Source: Paraburkholderia sp. Tr-20389
GTDB lineage: Bacteria; Pseudomonadota; Gammaproteobacteria; Burkholderiales; Burkholderiaceae
NCBI RefSeq assembly: GCF_017104565.1
Contig: NZ_JAAGPD010000005.1
Location: forward strand, 124,001 to 188,000
Direction of reading: 5' to 3'
DNA length: 64,000 nucleotides
Shown: positions 44,875 to 53,981 of the stretch, in pieces
How the letters are laid out: each line of letters opens with the position of its first letter
Position numbering within the stretch: position 1 is the first letter of the stretch
Notes under the pieces: model-generated
What the model saw: the letters and a program-made list of their open reading frames with translations, nothing else
What the model was told of the DNA's origin: nothing
Databases searched by the model: none
Made by a program: the position numbers and the translations under genes

Positions 44875-46248
44875 TTGAGCACGCTGATCGTTCTTCTGCC
44901 GCCGCGTGATCCGGCGGTGCCGTCGCAGGAATGGCAACTGCCGGAGTTGCCGTTTCTGCTGCTCGACAAATCGGGGCGCATCCAGCGCGCCGGCCGCTCG
45001 GCGCCCGGCCTGCTGCCGCGCGCAAGCGCGACCGTGCTGATGCTCGCCGCGCGCGACTGTCTGATGCTGGCCGCAACCGTGCCGCCGCTCAAAGGTCCGC
45101 GTTTGCGTCAGGCATTGCCGAACGTCGTCGAAGATCAACTGATTCAGGATCCGCAGACCACGCACATCGCGCTCGATCCGAAGCCGCTGGACGGCAATCG
45201 TCATGTGCTCGCGATCGTCGACCGCGGCTGGTTCCGCTTTGTCCTCGAGACATTCGCGGCGGCGGGTCATCGCAACGTGAAGGCGGTGCCCGTCGCGCGT
45301 TGTCTGCCGCAGCCGGCGGTGAGCACGATGGCCGCGACGGAAGCGCGCGCGGAAGAAGCCGTGGCCGCCGGCGCGGATTCGGCCCCGCCGCTCGACGAAC
45401 CGGCCGCTGTCGGCATCGCGCCCGTCGTTGCCGCCGTGCTCGGGCATGTGGTGTCGTCTACGGCTGCCGTGCTCGGCGAAGGTGCCGTCGATACCGCTCC
45501 GCCTCGCGTCGAACTGGCGCTCGCGCGCGGCCCGCTCGGCGAAGGACTGGCCGTGCCCGAAGCGGCTGTCGGCGCGACGGTCGCGGCGCTGGCGGGCAAT
45601 GCGCCCGTCACGCTGTACACGCTCGTCGATCTGCCCGGCAGCGAGCCGCGCATGTCGTCGACGACGAAGGGACGTCCGTCCGTCGCGGGCGCATTGCCTC
45701 TGTCGTTCGAGACGCTCGCGCGCAATGCCATCCAATGCCGGTTCGACCTTGCTCAGTTCGAGTTCGCCGTGCAGCCGTGGCGGCTCGATCGCGCGACGCT
45801 GCGCCGTCTGCGCTTGCCGCTGTGGCTGCTGGCGGCCACGGTGGTCGTCGCGATCATCGGTGCGAATGTTCAATGGCTGATGCTGTCGCGGCAGCGCGAT
45901 GCGATCGGCGCGCAGATGACGGAACTGCTGCTCAACACCTTTCCGAAGACGACGGTCGTGCTCGATGCGCCTGATCAGATGGCGCGCCAGTTGCAGCAAC
46001 TGCGGGTGGCGGCGGGCGAACTGTCGCCGGACGATTTTCTGTCGCTGGCGGATGGCCTCGCGCGCTCGCTCGGGCCGATTCCCGTCAACAGCCTTGCCGC
46101 GCTCGATTATCACGACCGGCGCATCGAGGTGACGTTCAAGCCCGAGGTCAAGATCGACCCGGACTTCCAGCAGCGTCTGATGCGTAATGGCCTGAACGGT
46201 GCAATCGACAGCAACACCGGCAAGTGGACCATCAGGAACGGACAATGA
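44875..46248 (+). CDS. gspL: Type II secretion inner-membrane protein GspL
   Basis: A 457-residue protein; cytoplasmic actin-like domain with the Burkholderia GspL N-terminus MSTLIVLLPPRDPAV, one membrane helix at about 322-342 (LPLWLLAATVVVAIIGANVQ), and a small periplasmic domain. The start codon is TTG at 44875 with GAGAGAGTGGCC ahead. It overlaps gspM by 4 bp. An Ala/Val-rich segment around residues 150-200 is unusual and may be flexible. Confidence 0.9.
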   Translation: MSTLIVLLPPRDPAVPSQEWQLPELPFLLLDKSGRIQRAGRSAPGLLPRASATVLMLAARDCLMLAATVPPLKGPRLRQALPNVVEDQLIQDPQTTHIALDPKPLDGNRHVLAIVDRGWFRFVLETFAAAGHRNVKAVPVARCLPQPAVSTMAATEARAEEAVAAGADSAPPLDEPAAVGIAPVVAAVLGHVVSSTAAVLGEGAVDTAPPRVELALARGPLGEGLAVPEAAVGATVAALAGNAPVTLYTLVDLPGSEPRMSSTTKGRPSVAGALPLSFETLARNAIQCRFDLAQFEFAVQPWRLDRATLRRLRLPLWLLAATVVVAIIGANVQWLMLSRQRDAIGAQMTELLLNTFPKTTVVLDAPDQMARQLQQLRVAAGELSPDDFLSLADGLARSLGPIPVNSLAALDYHDRRIEVTFKPEVKIDPDFQQRLMRNGLNGAIDSNTGKWTIRNGQ

Positions 46249-46748
46249 AAGCAGAACTGTTGAACACGTGGGCCGGATTCTGGGAAGCGCGCACGGTACG
46301 CGAAAAAGGGCTGTTGACGTGGGGCGGCGCGGTGCTGGCAGTCGTCATCGTCTGGTCGGTGCTGTGGGCGCCTGCGCAGGACGGCCGCGCGCGGCTGCGC
46401 GAATCGATCCCGAGCCTGCAGCGGCAGCTTTCGCAGATGACGGCGCAAGCGAACGAGGCGCGCTCGCTGTCGGCGGCGGCTCAGGGCGTGGCGCCGACTG
46501 GCGGCGCGTTGAAGGACGCGCTCACTGCGTCGCTGAGCGATCACGGCCTGTCGGCGACGCAGGTGCAGGTGCTCGGCAACGCGGTGCAGATCCAGCTGAA
46601 GAACGCGTCGTTTCCCGCCTGGACGCAATGGCTCGACGACGCGCGCAAGCAGTTCAAGGTGCAGGTCTCCGAGGCGCACGTGACGGCGCTGAAGCAGGAC
46701 GGACAGGTCGATCTGACGGCATCGCTGCAACCGGCCATCATCAAATGA
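46245..46748 (+). CDS. gspM: Type II secretion protein GspM
   Basis: A 167-residue protein; single N-terminal membrane helix (about 26-44, WGGAVLAVVIVWSVLWAP) and a ferredoxin-like periplasmic domain. The ATG overlaps the gspL stop and has AGGAACGGACA ahead, which decides this start over an in-frame one seven codons upstream. It partners GspL. Confidence 0.92.
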   Translation: MKAELLNTWAGFWEARTVREKGLLTWGGAVLAVVIVWSVLWAPAQDGRARLRESIPSLQRQLSQMTAQANEARSLSAAAQGVAPTGGALKDALTASLSDHGLSATQVQVLGNAVQIQLKNASFPAWTQWLDDARKQFKVQVSEAHVTALKQDGQVDLTASLQPAIIK

Positions 46749-46770
46749 CGGCGCTGCCACGGGATCACGC

Positions 46771-47550
46771 ATGAGTTTCTGGATGCGGCGATTGCGCGCC
46801 GCGCTGCCTTGGCTCGTCGTCGCGCTGATCGCGAACGTACTGGTGTTGCTGGTGATGGCGCCCGCCGCGTGGGTCACGCCCCAGTTCACGAAGGCGACGA
46901 AAGGGCATGTCAATCTCGTCGACCCGTCGGGGTCGCTGTGGCATGGCTCAGCTTCGCTGATGCTCGCCGCCGGGCCGGGCGCGGAAGCGGCGACGCTGCT
47001 GCCGGGACGCATCGAATGGCGCACGTCGTTCTGGCCGCTGTTCACGGGTCGCGTGCGGATGCAGATGCGGCAGAGCGAGGCGATGCCCGACCCCGTCTTC
47101 GTCGATGCGACGCTGCGCAGCGCGACGCTGTCGGGCGGCAGCATTGCGGTGCCGGCCTCGTTGCTCGCGGGCCTCGGCGCGCCGTTCAACACACTCGATC
47201 TGCAAGGCGACGTGCGGCTCACATGGACCGACTGGCGCAGCTTCAACCGCCAGGCATTCGGCCAGTTGATCGTCACGCTGAGCGACATGAGTTCGCGCGT
47301 CTCGCGCGTGAAACCGCTCGGATCGTATCGCGTGGTGTTTCAGGCGCAGGGCGCGTCGGGCACGCTCGATCTGTCGACGACCAAGGGTCCGTTGCTGCTC
47401 AACGGTCACGGCACGGTCAGCGAAGCGTCGACGTCGTTCACGGGCATCGCGAGCACGACGCCCGACGCCGTCGACAATCTAGCGGGTCTGCTGAATCTGC
47501 TCGGACGTCCGATGGGTCCGGGCCAGGTCGCACTGACCTTCATGCACTGA
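46771..47550 (+). CDS. gspN: Type II secretion protein GspN
   Basis: A 259-residue inner-membrane-anchored protein with one N-terminal helix (RAALPWLVVALIANVLVLLVM). GspN is not universal in T2SS, but is found in the Burkholderia cluster. It ends the operon; a bidirectional terminator follows. Confidence 0.88.
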   Translation: MSFWMRRLRAALPWLVVALIANVLVLLVMAPAAWVTPQFTKATKGHVNLVDPSGSLWHGSASLMLAAGPGAEAATLLPGRIEWRTSFWPLFTGRVRMQMRQSEAMPDPVFVDATLRSATLSGGSIAVPASLLAGLGAPFNTLDLQGDVRLTWTDWRSFNRQAFGQLIVTLSDMSSRVSRVKPLGSYRVVFQAQGASGTLDLSTTKGPLLLNGHGTVSEASTSFTGIASTTPDAVDNLAGLLNLLGRPMGPGQVALTFMH

Positions 47551-47573
47551 ATTTTCCGCTGCCTCGAAAGACG

Positions 47574-47606
47574 ACGGCCGCCATGTTTGCGCATGGCGGC
47601 CGTTTT
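47574..47606. terminator. Terminator between gspN and the outer-membrane efflux gene
   Basis: A 12-bp perfect stem (ACGGCCGCCATG / CATGGCGGCCGT) with a 6-base loop, followed by TTTTG on the plus strand. It lies between convergent genes and may serve both. Confidence 0.75.
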
Positions 47607-47631
47607 GCGTCGGTGCGGATAACGGGGGCGA

Positions 47632-49233
47632 TCAGCCGGCTGCGGCAGATGCTTTCGCGACGGGGGTGGCGGGCGCCGCAGGCTCGGAAGCCGGCGCGGG
47701 CGCCGCGATATCGCCCGTCTCGCGGTTCATCTGCGACGCATCCCAGCCGCCGCCAAGCGCCTTGACGAGTCCAACCGACGACACCATGCGCTGACCCGCG
47801 ATGCTCGCGAGCTTCTGCTCGGCGGTGAACGCGGTGGTCTGCGCCGTCAGCACGTTCAGGTAATCGACGGTGCCGGACTTGTACTGGTTCGTGACGATAT
47901 CGAGCGCTTGCCGGGCGGACTGGACAGCCTGTTCCTGCACCGTGATTTCCTGTTCGAGGATGCGCAGCGACGACAGGTTGTCTTCGACGTCCTGGAACGC
48001 CGTCAGCACCGTCAGCCGATACGTGGCGACGTCCTGGTCGTAGGCGGCACGCGCGGCGTCCGTCTGTGCCTTGCGCAGACCCGCGTCGAAGATCGTGCCC
48101 GCGAGCTGCGGCCCGAGCGTCCAGAAGCGCGACGGCATCTGCAGCAATTGCGAGAACACCGAGCTTTCGAAGCCGCCGGTCGCCGACAGCGTGAGCGTTG
48201 GGAAGTACGCGGCAATCGCGATGCCGATCTGCTCGTTCGCGGCCGCCGCCTTGCGCTCGGCGGAAGCGATGTCCGGGCGCCGTTCGAGCAGCGCGGACGG
48301 CAGTTGCGCGGGCACGCCGGGCGGCACGGCATCGAGCGGCGCGGGCGGCAGCGAGAACGTCGACGCCGGCTGGCCGACGAGTACGGCGATCGCATGTTCG
48401 TTCTGCGCGCGCGTGACGCCGTTGTCGATGGCGGCGGCCTGTGCCGATTGCAGTTGCGTTTGCGCCTGGATCACGTCGGAGCGTGCAGCGACGCCCTGCG
48501 CGTAGCGGTTTTGCGTGAGCGTGAGCGAGCGCTGGTATGCGGCGACGGTGTCGTCGAGCAGCTTTTGCTGCGCGTCGAGCGAACGGGTGTTGAAGTAGGT
48601 TTGCGCGAGCGTCGCCTGAGCGGAAAGGCGCGCGTTGGCCAGATCGGCGGCGGCCGACTGCTGCCCCGCCTGCTGACCGGCGACGGTGCGACTCACCTTG
48701 CCCCAAAGGTCCGGTTCCCAGGTCGCGTCGAGCGACAGGCTGTAGCTGTTGCTGATCGAACCCGAGCTGCTCAGCGACGACGTGGTACCGCCGCCTCCGC
48801 CTGTCACCGAGCCACTGAAACTGCGGCTCGGCGTGCGCGAACGCGTCGCGTCCGCCGATGCGCTGATCACCGGGAAATACGCGGCGCGCGCTTCGCCGAC
48901 GAGCGCGCGGGCCTGCCGGTACGCAGCGGCGAACTGCGCGATGCTCTGGTTCGATGCATCGAGCTTCTCTTCGAGCGCGTTCAGTTGCGGATCGTTGTAG
49001 ATGGACCACCATGCGCCGCGGTCGTGCTGATCGGCGGGTTGCGCGACTTTCCAACCGTCGGCGGCTTCCTTGTACGAAGCGGGGATGTCGACGGACGGCC
49101 GCTTGTAGTCGGGACCGACGGCGCAGCCGGCGAGCGCGAAGGCCAGCGCGGCGCAAGCGGCGATGCTCAGGACGCGTGGCCCCGCGACGTTCGCGACAAC
49201 GGCGCGTGCGCGCGAAGTTCGATCAAACTGCAT
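47632..49233 (-). CDS. Outer-membrane efflux lipoprotein, NodT/OprM family
   Basis: A 533-residue outer-membrane channel of RND/MFS pumps. Lipobox ALAGC near residues 29-33 marks it as a lipoprotein; OEP domains follow, with two coiled-coil repeats and the DYKRPSVDIPASYKEA block. Start at 49233 chosen for AGGAATTCATTTGC before ATG. It is on the opposite strand to the MarR and EmrB-type genes and may be their outer-membrane partner. No adaptor (HlyD/EmrA) gene is next to it. Confidence 0.9.
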   Translation of the reverse strand: MQFDRTSRARAVVANVAGPRVLSIAACAALAFALAGCAVGPDYKRPSVDIPASYKEAADGWKVAQPADQHDRGAWWSIYNDPQLNALEEKLDASNQSIAQFAAAYRQARALVGEARAAYFPVISASADATRSRTPSRSFSGSVTGGGGGTTSSLSSSGSISNSYSLSLDATWEPDLWGKVSRTVAGQQAGQQSAAADLANARLSAQATLAQTYFNTRSLDAQQKLLDDTVAAYQRSLTLTQNRYAQGVAARSDVIQAQTQLQSAQAAAIDNGVTRAQNEHAIAVLVGQPASTFSLPPAPLDAVPPGVPAQLPSALLERRPDIASAERKAAAANEQIGIAIAAYFPTLTLSATGGFESSVFSQLLQMPSRFWTLGPQLAGTIFDAGLRKAQTDAARAAYDQDVATYRLTVLTAFQDVEDNLSSLRILEQEITVQEQAVQSARQALDIVTNQYKSGTVDYLNVLTAQTTAFTAEQKLASIAGQRMVSSVGLVKALGGGWDASQMNRETGDIAAPAPASEPAAPATPVAKASAAAG

Positions 49234-49508
49234 GCAAATGAATTCCTGTCGATTCGGGTGGCGCCATGCGCCGGGACGATCGCGAGGCGGCTGCTCGCGC
49301 GATGTCCGGTGCATGTTCGCGATGGCTCGAATGGTAGCTCACGCGTCGCCCGGCGAGGAAAACAGAAGAGTAATGCCGGGCACGCCTGGTGTGTGTTACC
49401 GGTGGTGAGGTGTCGGTTACGCGCTGTTACGGCATGGCGCCATACGGTCTGGCGCGCAAAAAAGCCGCCCGATGGGCGGCCTTCGAGGGGAGACAACGTG
49501 CGCAGCGT

Positions 49509-49874
49509 TCAGACGCGCGGATCGGCGGTCGTCTGGCGCGCCTGCTTGCCTGCGGCGGCGCGGCAAGCAGGCGCGTCGGGGCGTGTCCGGCAAACCGTCG
49601 CGGCGGGCGCGATCGACTGATGATTGCCCGCCGAGCGGGCCTTGAGCGGCGCGGCGAGCAGTGCAATCGGTTTCACGGCCCGCGTTTTGGCGCTGAGCGA
49701 GCGCCGACGTTCGAACCACGCGAAGACCAGCACCCCGAGAGACCCGCCCGGCAAGACGAAAATCACCGCGTACAGCGCCACTTTCCACCAGCGGTTGGCT
49801 CCCTGGAAAGTTTGCAGCGCGGAATCGGTGAATGAGCGGCCCCAGCCGCCGAGGGTGTTTTTCAGGTACAGCAT
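49509..49874 (-). CDS. Small membrane protein of unknown function
   Basis: A 121-residue protein starting MLYLKNTLGGWGRSFTDSAL, with a central hydrophobic segment (VALYAVIFVLPGGSLGVLVFAWF, residues about 32-54) and a long basic tail. Start at 49874 chosen for GAGGATTCCCGCG before ATG. I do not recognise a family. It lies upstream of and divergent from the MarR gene. Confidence 0.6.
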   Translation of the reverse strand: MLYLKNTLGGWGRSFTDSALQTFQGANRWWKVALYAVIFVLPGGSLGVLVFAWFERRRSLSAKTRAVKPIALLAAPLKARSAGNHQSIAPAATVCRTRPDAPACRAAAGKQARQTTADPRV

Positions 49875-50125
49875 CGCGGGAATCCTCTGTGCGCCGGCAA
49901 AAGTAGGCGCACGCAAAGTGCGGTCAGAACATGGTCTCCGATGACGCGGATCGCGTAACTCGTTGCCTGTAATAATATTGACCATGCAAGCAATTTTCAA
50001 GATACTGTGCTCCGCAGCATGGTCTTCTGTTGTTTTTTATCGCGCGATTGACTTCGCTGCCTGGGCAGATAGAATCCCGACAATTCGCGCGACATGCGCC
50101 ACCCCGCGATTTTCAAAGAGCTTCC

Positions 50126-50662
50126 ATGACGGATGGCCCCTATCAGCCGGAGTCGATTCACCTTGAGTCGAGCCTCGGCTATTACCTGACGAAAGCCCGC
50201 AACGTGCTGGTCGAGCGCACGGATCGCGCGGTCGCGCATCTCGGGCTGACGACCCAGCAGATCGGTGTGATTTTGCTGCTGTCATGTGGCCGCGCGACGA
50301 CACCGTTCGAATTGTCGCGGGCCATGTCGTACGACAGCGGATCCATGACGCGGATGCTCGACCGCCTTGAAAAGAAAGGGCTGATCGCGCGCTCGCGCAG
50401 CGATACCGACCGGCGTGTCGTGAAGCTTGGTCTCACTGAACAAGGCGAGCATGCCGCGTCGCAACTGCCGGAGCTCGGCGCGGCGGTGCTGAACGAACAG
50501 CTGCGAGGTTTCTCGGACACCGACCTCGCGACGTTGATCGATTTGTTGAGTCGCTTCATCGCGAATGGCATCGACGGTGGCGACGGCGCGGGCGGCTGTA
50601 GCGTCGGCGCGCTCAGCGATGGAGATGAATCCGGCTCGTCGGCTTCACGCGACGAGCAATAA
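50126..50662 (+). CDS. MarR family transcriptional regulator
   Basis: A 178-residue regulator. Winged helix with LTTQQIGVILLLSCGRATTPFELSRAMSYDSGSMTRMLDRLEKKGLIARSRSDTDRRVVKLGLTEQG (residues about 40-106) is the classic MarR/EmrR pattern. The Gly/Ser-rich tail is unusual. It lies directly upstream of the EmrB-type exporter, so it is the likely repressor of it. Confidence 0.9.
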   Translation: MTDGPYQPESIHLESSLGYYLTKARNVLVERTDRAVAHLGLTTQQIGVILLLSCGRATTPFELSRAMSYDSGSMTRMLDRLEKKGLIARSRSDTDRRVVKLGLTEQGEHAASQLPELGAAVLNEQLRGFSDTDLATLIDLLSRFIANGIDGGDGAGGCSVGALSDGDESGSSASRDEQ

Positions 50663-50808
50663 GCGGCCGCGCCTTGGCGCGGCTTTGTAAGATCGATTTA
50701 TCTGTCTGGGCAGAGAGTGTTTGGACATGAAAATGTCGTCCCCTGTGTACACCTTTTTGGTGTCACGGCAAGTTTTTCGTGCGTCAACGTGACAAGGAGA
50801 GCACGCGC

Positions 50809-52413
50809 ATGACCGCTTCCATTTCCTCTTCCGGCGACACGAGCGCCGACGCACCGCCGCCCGCCGTCAACGCGCCGGCTCAATCCACCGCCCCTGCCCC
50901 GCTCGCCGGCGGCACGCTCGCGTTGCTCACGGTCGGGCTTGCGCTGGGCACGTTCATGGAAGTGCTGGACACCTCGATCGCCAACGTCGCCGTGCCGACG
51001 ATCTCGGGCAGTCTGGGCGTCGCGACCAGCGAAGGCACGTGGGTAATCTCGTCATACTCGGTGGCGTCGGCGATTGCGGTGCCGTTGACGGGCTGGCTCG
51101 CGCGGCGGGTCGGCGAAGTTCGCCTGTTCACGCTGTCGGTGCTGCTTTTTACACTGGCGTCGGCGGCTTGCGGATTCGCTCAGAATTTCGAGTCGTTGAT
51201 CGCGTTCCGTCTGTTGCAGGGTTTGGTGTCCGGTCCGATGGTGCCGCTCTCGCAGACCATTCTGATGCGCTCCTATCCGCTGGAAAAGCGTGGCCTCGCG
51301 CTCGGCTTATGGGCGATGACGGTGATCGTCGCGCCGATCTTCGGTCCCGTGATGGGCGGCTGGATCACCGATAACTACACGTGGCCGTGGATCTTCTACA
51401 TCAATCTTCCCATCGGCCTCTTTTCTGCGGCGTGCGCCTACTTTCTGCTGCGCGGACGCGAAACCACGACGACCAAACAACGCATCGACGGCGTCGGCCT
51501 CGGACTGCTGGTGATTGGCGTTGCCTGCCTGCAGATGGTGCTCGACCTCGGCAAGGACCGCGACTGGTTCAATTCGACGTTCATCGTCGCGCTCGCGATC
51601 ATCGCGGTGACGTCGCTGGCGTTCATGATCGTGTGGGAGATGACGGAGAAGGAACCCGTCGTCGACCTGTCGCTCTTCAAGGACCGCAATTTTGCACTGG
51701 GCGCGCTGATCATCTCGTTCGGCTTCATGGCGTTCTTCGGATCCGTGGTGATCTTTCCGCTCTGGCTGCAGACGGTGATGGGCTACACGGCGGGTAAGGC
51801 CGGGCTCGCGACCGCGCCCGTCGGTTTTCTCGCGCTTGTGCTGTCGCCGATGATCGGACGCAATATGCACCGGCTCAATCTGCGGATCGTCGCCAGCTTT
51901 GCGTTCATCGTGTTTGCGATCGTGTCGCTATGGAATTCGACATTCACGCTCGATGTGCCATTCAATCATGTGATCCTGCCGCGTCTCGTGCAGGGCATCG
52001 GCGTGGCCTGTTTCTTCGTGCCGATGACGACGATTACGCTCTCCAGCATTTCCGACGAACGACTGGCCAGCGCGTCGGGACTATCGAATTTCTTGCGTAC
52101 GCTGTCGGGCGCAATCGGCACCGCCGTCAGCACGACGTATTGGGAAAACGACGCGATCTATCACCACGCGGTGCTGTCGGAATCGGTGAGTGCCTATTCG
52201 ACGAGCACGACGTCTTATAGCGACCTGCTGACATCCCTGGGTTTCAAGGGACAAGGCGTGACGGCGCAATTGAACGAGATCGTCACGCAGCAAGGCTACA
52301 TGATGGCGACCAACGATTTCTTCCGGATTTCGTGTGTGGGCTTCGTCGTGCTCGCCTGTCTTGTGTGGATCACGAAGCCACAAAAAGGCGCGGCGGCGTC
52401 AATGGGTCATTGA
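50809..52413 (+). CDS. EmrB/QacA-type multidrug MFS transporter (DHA2)
   Basis: A 534-residue inner-membrane proton antiporter with about 14 hydrophobic segments. Motif near residues 45-64 (LGTFMEVLDTSIANVAVPTI) is the DHA2 motif D1. Start at 50809 chosen for AAGGAGAGCACGCGC before ATG. Typical EmrB proteins need the periplasmic adaptor EmrA, usually the preceding gene; here only 146 bases separate the MarR and EmrB genes. Confidence 0.9.
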   Translation: MTASISSSGDTSADAPPPAVNAPAQSTAPAPLAGGTLALLTVGLALGTFMEVLDTSIANVAVPTISGSLGVATSEGTWVISSYSVASAIAVPLTGWLARRVGEVRLFTLSVLLFTLASAACGFAQNFESLIAFRLLQGLVSGPMVPLSQTILMRSYPLEKRGLALGLWAMTVIVAPIFGPVMGGWITDNYTWPWIFYINLPIGLFSAACAYFLLRGRETTTTKQRIDGVGLGLLVIGVACLQMVLDLGKDRDWFNSTFIVALAIIAVTSLAFMIVWEMTEKEPVVDLSLFKDRNFALGALIISFGFMAFFGSVVIFPLWLQTVMGYTAGKAGLATAPVGFLALVLSPMIGRNMHRLNLRIVASFAFIVFAIVSLWNSTFTLDVPFNHVILPRLVQGIGVACFFVPMTTITLSSISDERLASASGLSNFLRTLSGAIGTAVSTTYWENDAIYHHAVLSESVSAYSTSTTSYSDLLTSLGFKGQGVTAQLNEIVTQQGYMMATNDFFRISCVGFVVLACLVWITKPQKGAAASMGH

Positions 52414-52445
52414 CGCCGCCGCTTTTGATACTTCAACGAAACGAC

Positions 52446-53174
52446 TTACTTGCCGTCGACCTGAATATCGACACGCCGGTTCTTCGCGCGGCCGATGGCC
52501 GTCGTGTTCGGCGCGACAGGCGAGGCGCTGCCATAGCCATGTACGTCCCAGGTCGAAGCACGCAGACCTGCCGTTGCCAGGTAGCCTTGCACCGAGCGCG
52601 CGCGTGCCGCCGACAGACGGTTGTTCAACTCGGCCGAACCCGTCGAATCCGTATAGCCGGCGATCGTCAGGCGATCGATGTCGACGCCCTGGTTTGCCGC
52701 GACGAAGTCATCGAGCTTGGCTGTCGCGACGGGCGTGAGCGTTGCGCTGCCGACCGCGAACGTCGCGTCGCCCTGCAGCGTGATCTTGCGTACGGGTGCG
52801 TGGCGAACGGGAGCCGCGACCGGTGCCACAGCCGCAACAGGCGCGACGACAACCGCGGGCGCCGGCTGAACGGGTTGCTGGACGACAGGCGTCGAGCACT
52901 GGAACGTGATTTCGCGCGGATCGTTTTCGGACTTCAGATCCGAGGTGATGTGATCAACCGACGAAACGCGAGTAGCCGGCTTATCGCCGCAGATGCGCTT
53001 CACTTCGTCCATACAGGCCTTGGAGCTTTCCAGCAGTCCGTGACATTGAACACGATATGCTTGTGCGCCGTTGGACAACGTGACGATATCGGTGTTGTGG
53101 GTGGGACCGGAATACGCAGTGCAGCCTGCGATCGCGGCGGCGAAGGCCGTCGCCGTGAAGATACGAACGAACAT
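52446..53174 (-). CDS. OmpA family lipoprotein
   Basis: A 242-residue envelope protein; signal peptide with lipobox AIAGC (residues 14-18). The C-terminal OmpA domain is at about 135-240: FAVGSATLTPVATAKLDDFV, IAGYTDSTGSAELNNRLSAARARSVQGYL and NRRVDIQV, which binds peptidoglycan. A Pro/Val/Ala-rich linker lies at 100-130. Strong conservation of the OmpA core argues for a functional peptidoglycan anchor. Confidence 0.9.
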   Translation of the reverse strand: MFVRIFTATAFAAAIAGCTAYSGPTHNTDIVTLSNGAQAYRVQCHGLLESSKACMDEVKRICGDKPATRVSSVDHITSDLKSENDPREITFQCSTPVVQQPVQPAPAVVVAPVAAVAPVAAPVRHAPVRKITLQGDATFAVGSATLTPVATAKLDDFVAANQGVDIDRLTIAGYTDSTGSAELNNRLSAARARSVQGYLATAGLRASTWDVHGYGSASPVAPNTTAIGRAKNRRVDIQVDGK

Positions 53175-53277
53175 GAGACTTCTCGCAGATTAGATTGAGG
53201 TAGCGAGACGATAGTGAGCGCTCGTCTCGGCGCCAATCAGAGAAGTCTCAAAGGAGATTTAACGTTTCCGGTTCGTC

Positions 53278-53754
53278 CTACTGCGAGACGGGTTCGCCCG
53301 TAGGCGATGTCGTCGACTGTCCACCTGAACCCGCTGCCTGACCGGATGGCGACGGCGTCGCCACGCTCGCTGAACTGCTCCGCACGAACGCCTTGAAGTC
53401 GGCGCCCGCCTCCCAGGGGTTCGGCTTGCACCCTAGCGAGCTGTCGCAATGCGCGGCGAATCCGATCGTCGACGTGCCGTCGTTGTTCGGCGCCTTCGTG
53501 ATTTCAAACGAGAGATCGCGTTTGCCGCCGTCCGGGCCGGCCGTCTGGATCAGCGTATCGGTCGCCGTCGAGACCTCGTAACGGGAATGCGTAGTGACCC
53601 ATGTATGCGCGCGCGCCCACCAGGCATCGCATTGACTCTTGCTGGTGCAGGTCAGCGGTGCGGTGGCGATCTGCATCACATCGGGATTGACCTGCCCTCG
53701 TGTCGTGCAGCCGACGGCCACGACACAAAGCGCGGCTATCAGACTTTTGTTCAT
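53278..53754 (-). CDS. Hypothetical lipoprotein
   Basis: A 158-residue protein starting MNKSLIAALCVVAVGCTT, with lipobox AVGC (residues 13-16). Four further Cys residues (TCTSKSQCDAW and AHCDSSLGCKPN) suggest two disulphides. Ser/Gly/Pro-rich tail. Start at 53754 chosen for GGAGGAAACCGGTT before ATG. No recognised family. Confidence 0.7.
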   Translation of the reverse strand: MNKSLIAALCVVAVGCTTRGQVNPDVMQIATAPLTCTSKSQCDAWWARAHTWVTTHSRYEVSTATDTLIQTAGPDGGKRDLSFEITKAPNNDGTSTIGFAAHCDSSLGCKPNPWEAGADFKAFVRSSSASVATPSPSGQAAGSGGQSTTSPTGEPVSQ

Positions 53755-53919
53755 AACCGGTTTCCTCCCTGGCATCTATCCGAGCGGCTAAGCGCTGCTT
53801 TATACAGGGTTGGACCGCGACGTCGTGGGCGCGTTTCATCCTGTGCGCATCAAGCAGGCGCGACGTTCGGCCAGCGCTATTCCGTCACAGCAATTTTCGG
53901 CCCTGCGCTGCGCATAACA

Positions 53920-53943
53920 AAAAAGGGCAGCTTAAGCTGCCCG
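53920..53943 (-). terminator. Terminator of gshA
   Basis: GGGCAGCTTAAGCTGCCC is a perfect palindrome (53926-53943) followed on the minus strand by TTTTTTG; it is about 40 bases after the gshA stop. Confidence 0.9.
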
Positions 53944-53981
53944 GTTTCGTTCGTTGTGCGCGGCGCCAACGCCGCGACACA

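Noticed and set aside
50663-50808. Missing EmrA hidden between the MarR and EmrB genes
   Set aside because: Only 146 bases and no HlyD-like motif in any frame.
53926-53943. Palindrome GGGCAGCTTAAGCTGCCC as an operator
   Set aside because: The minus-strand T-run and its place just after gshA make it a terminator.
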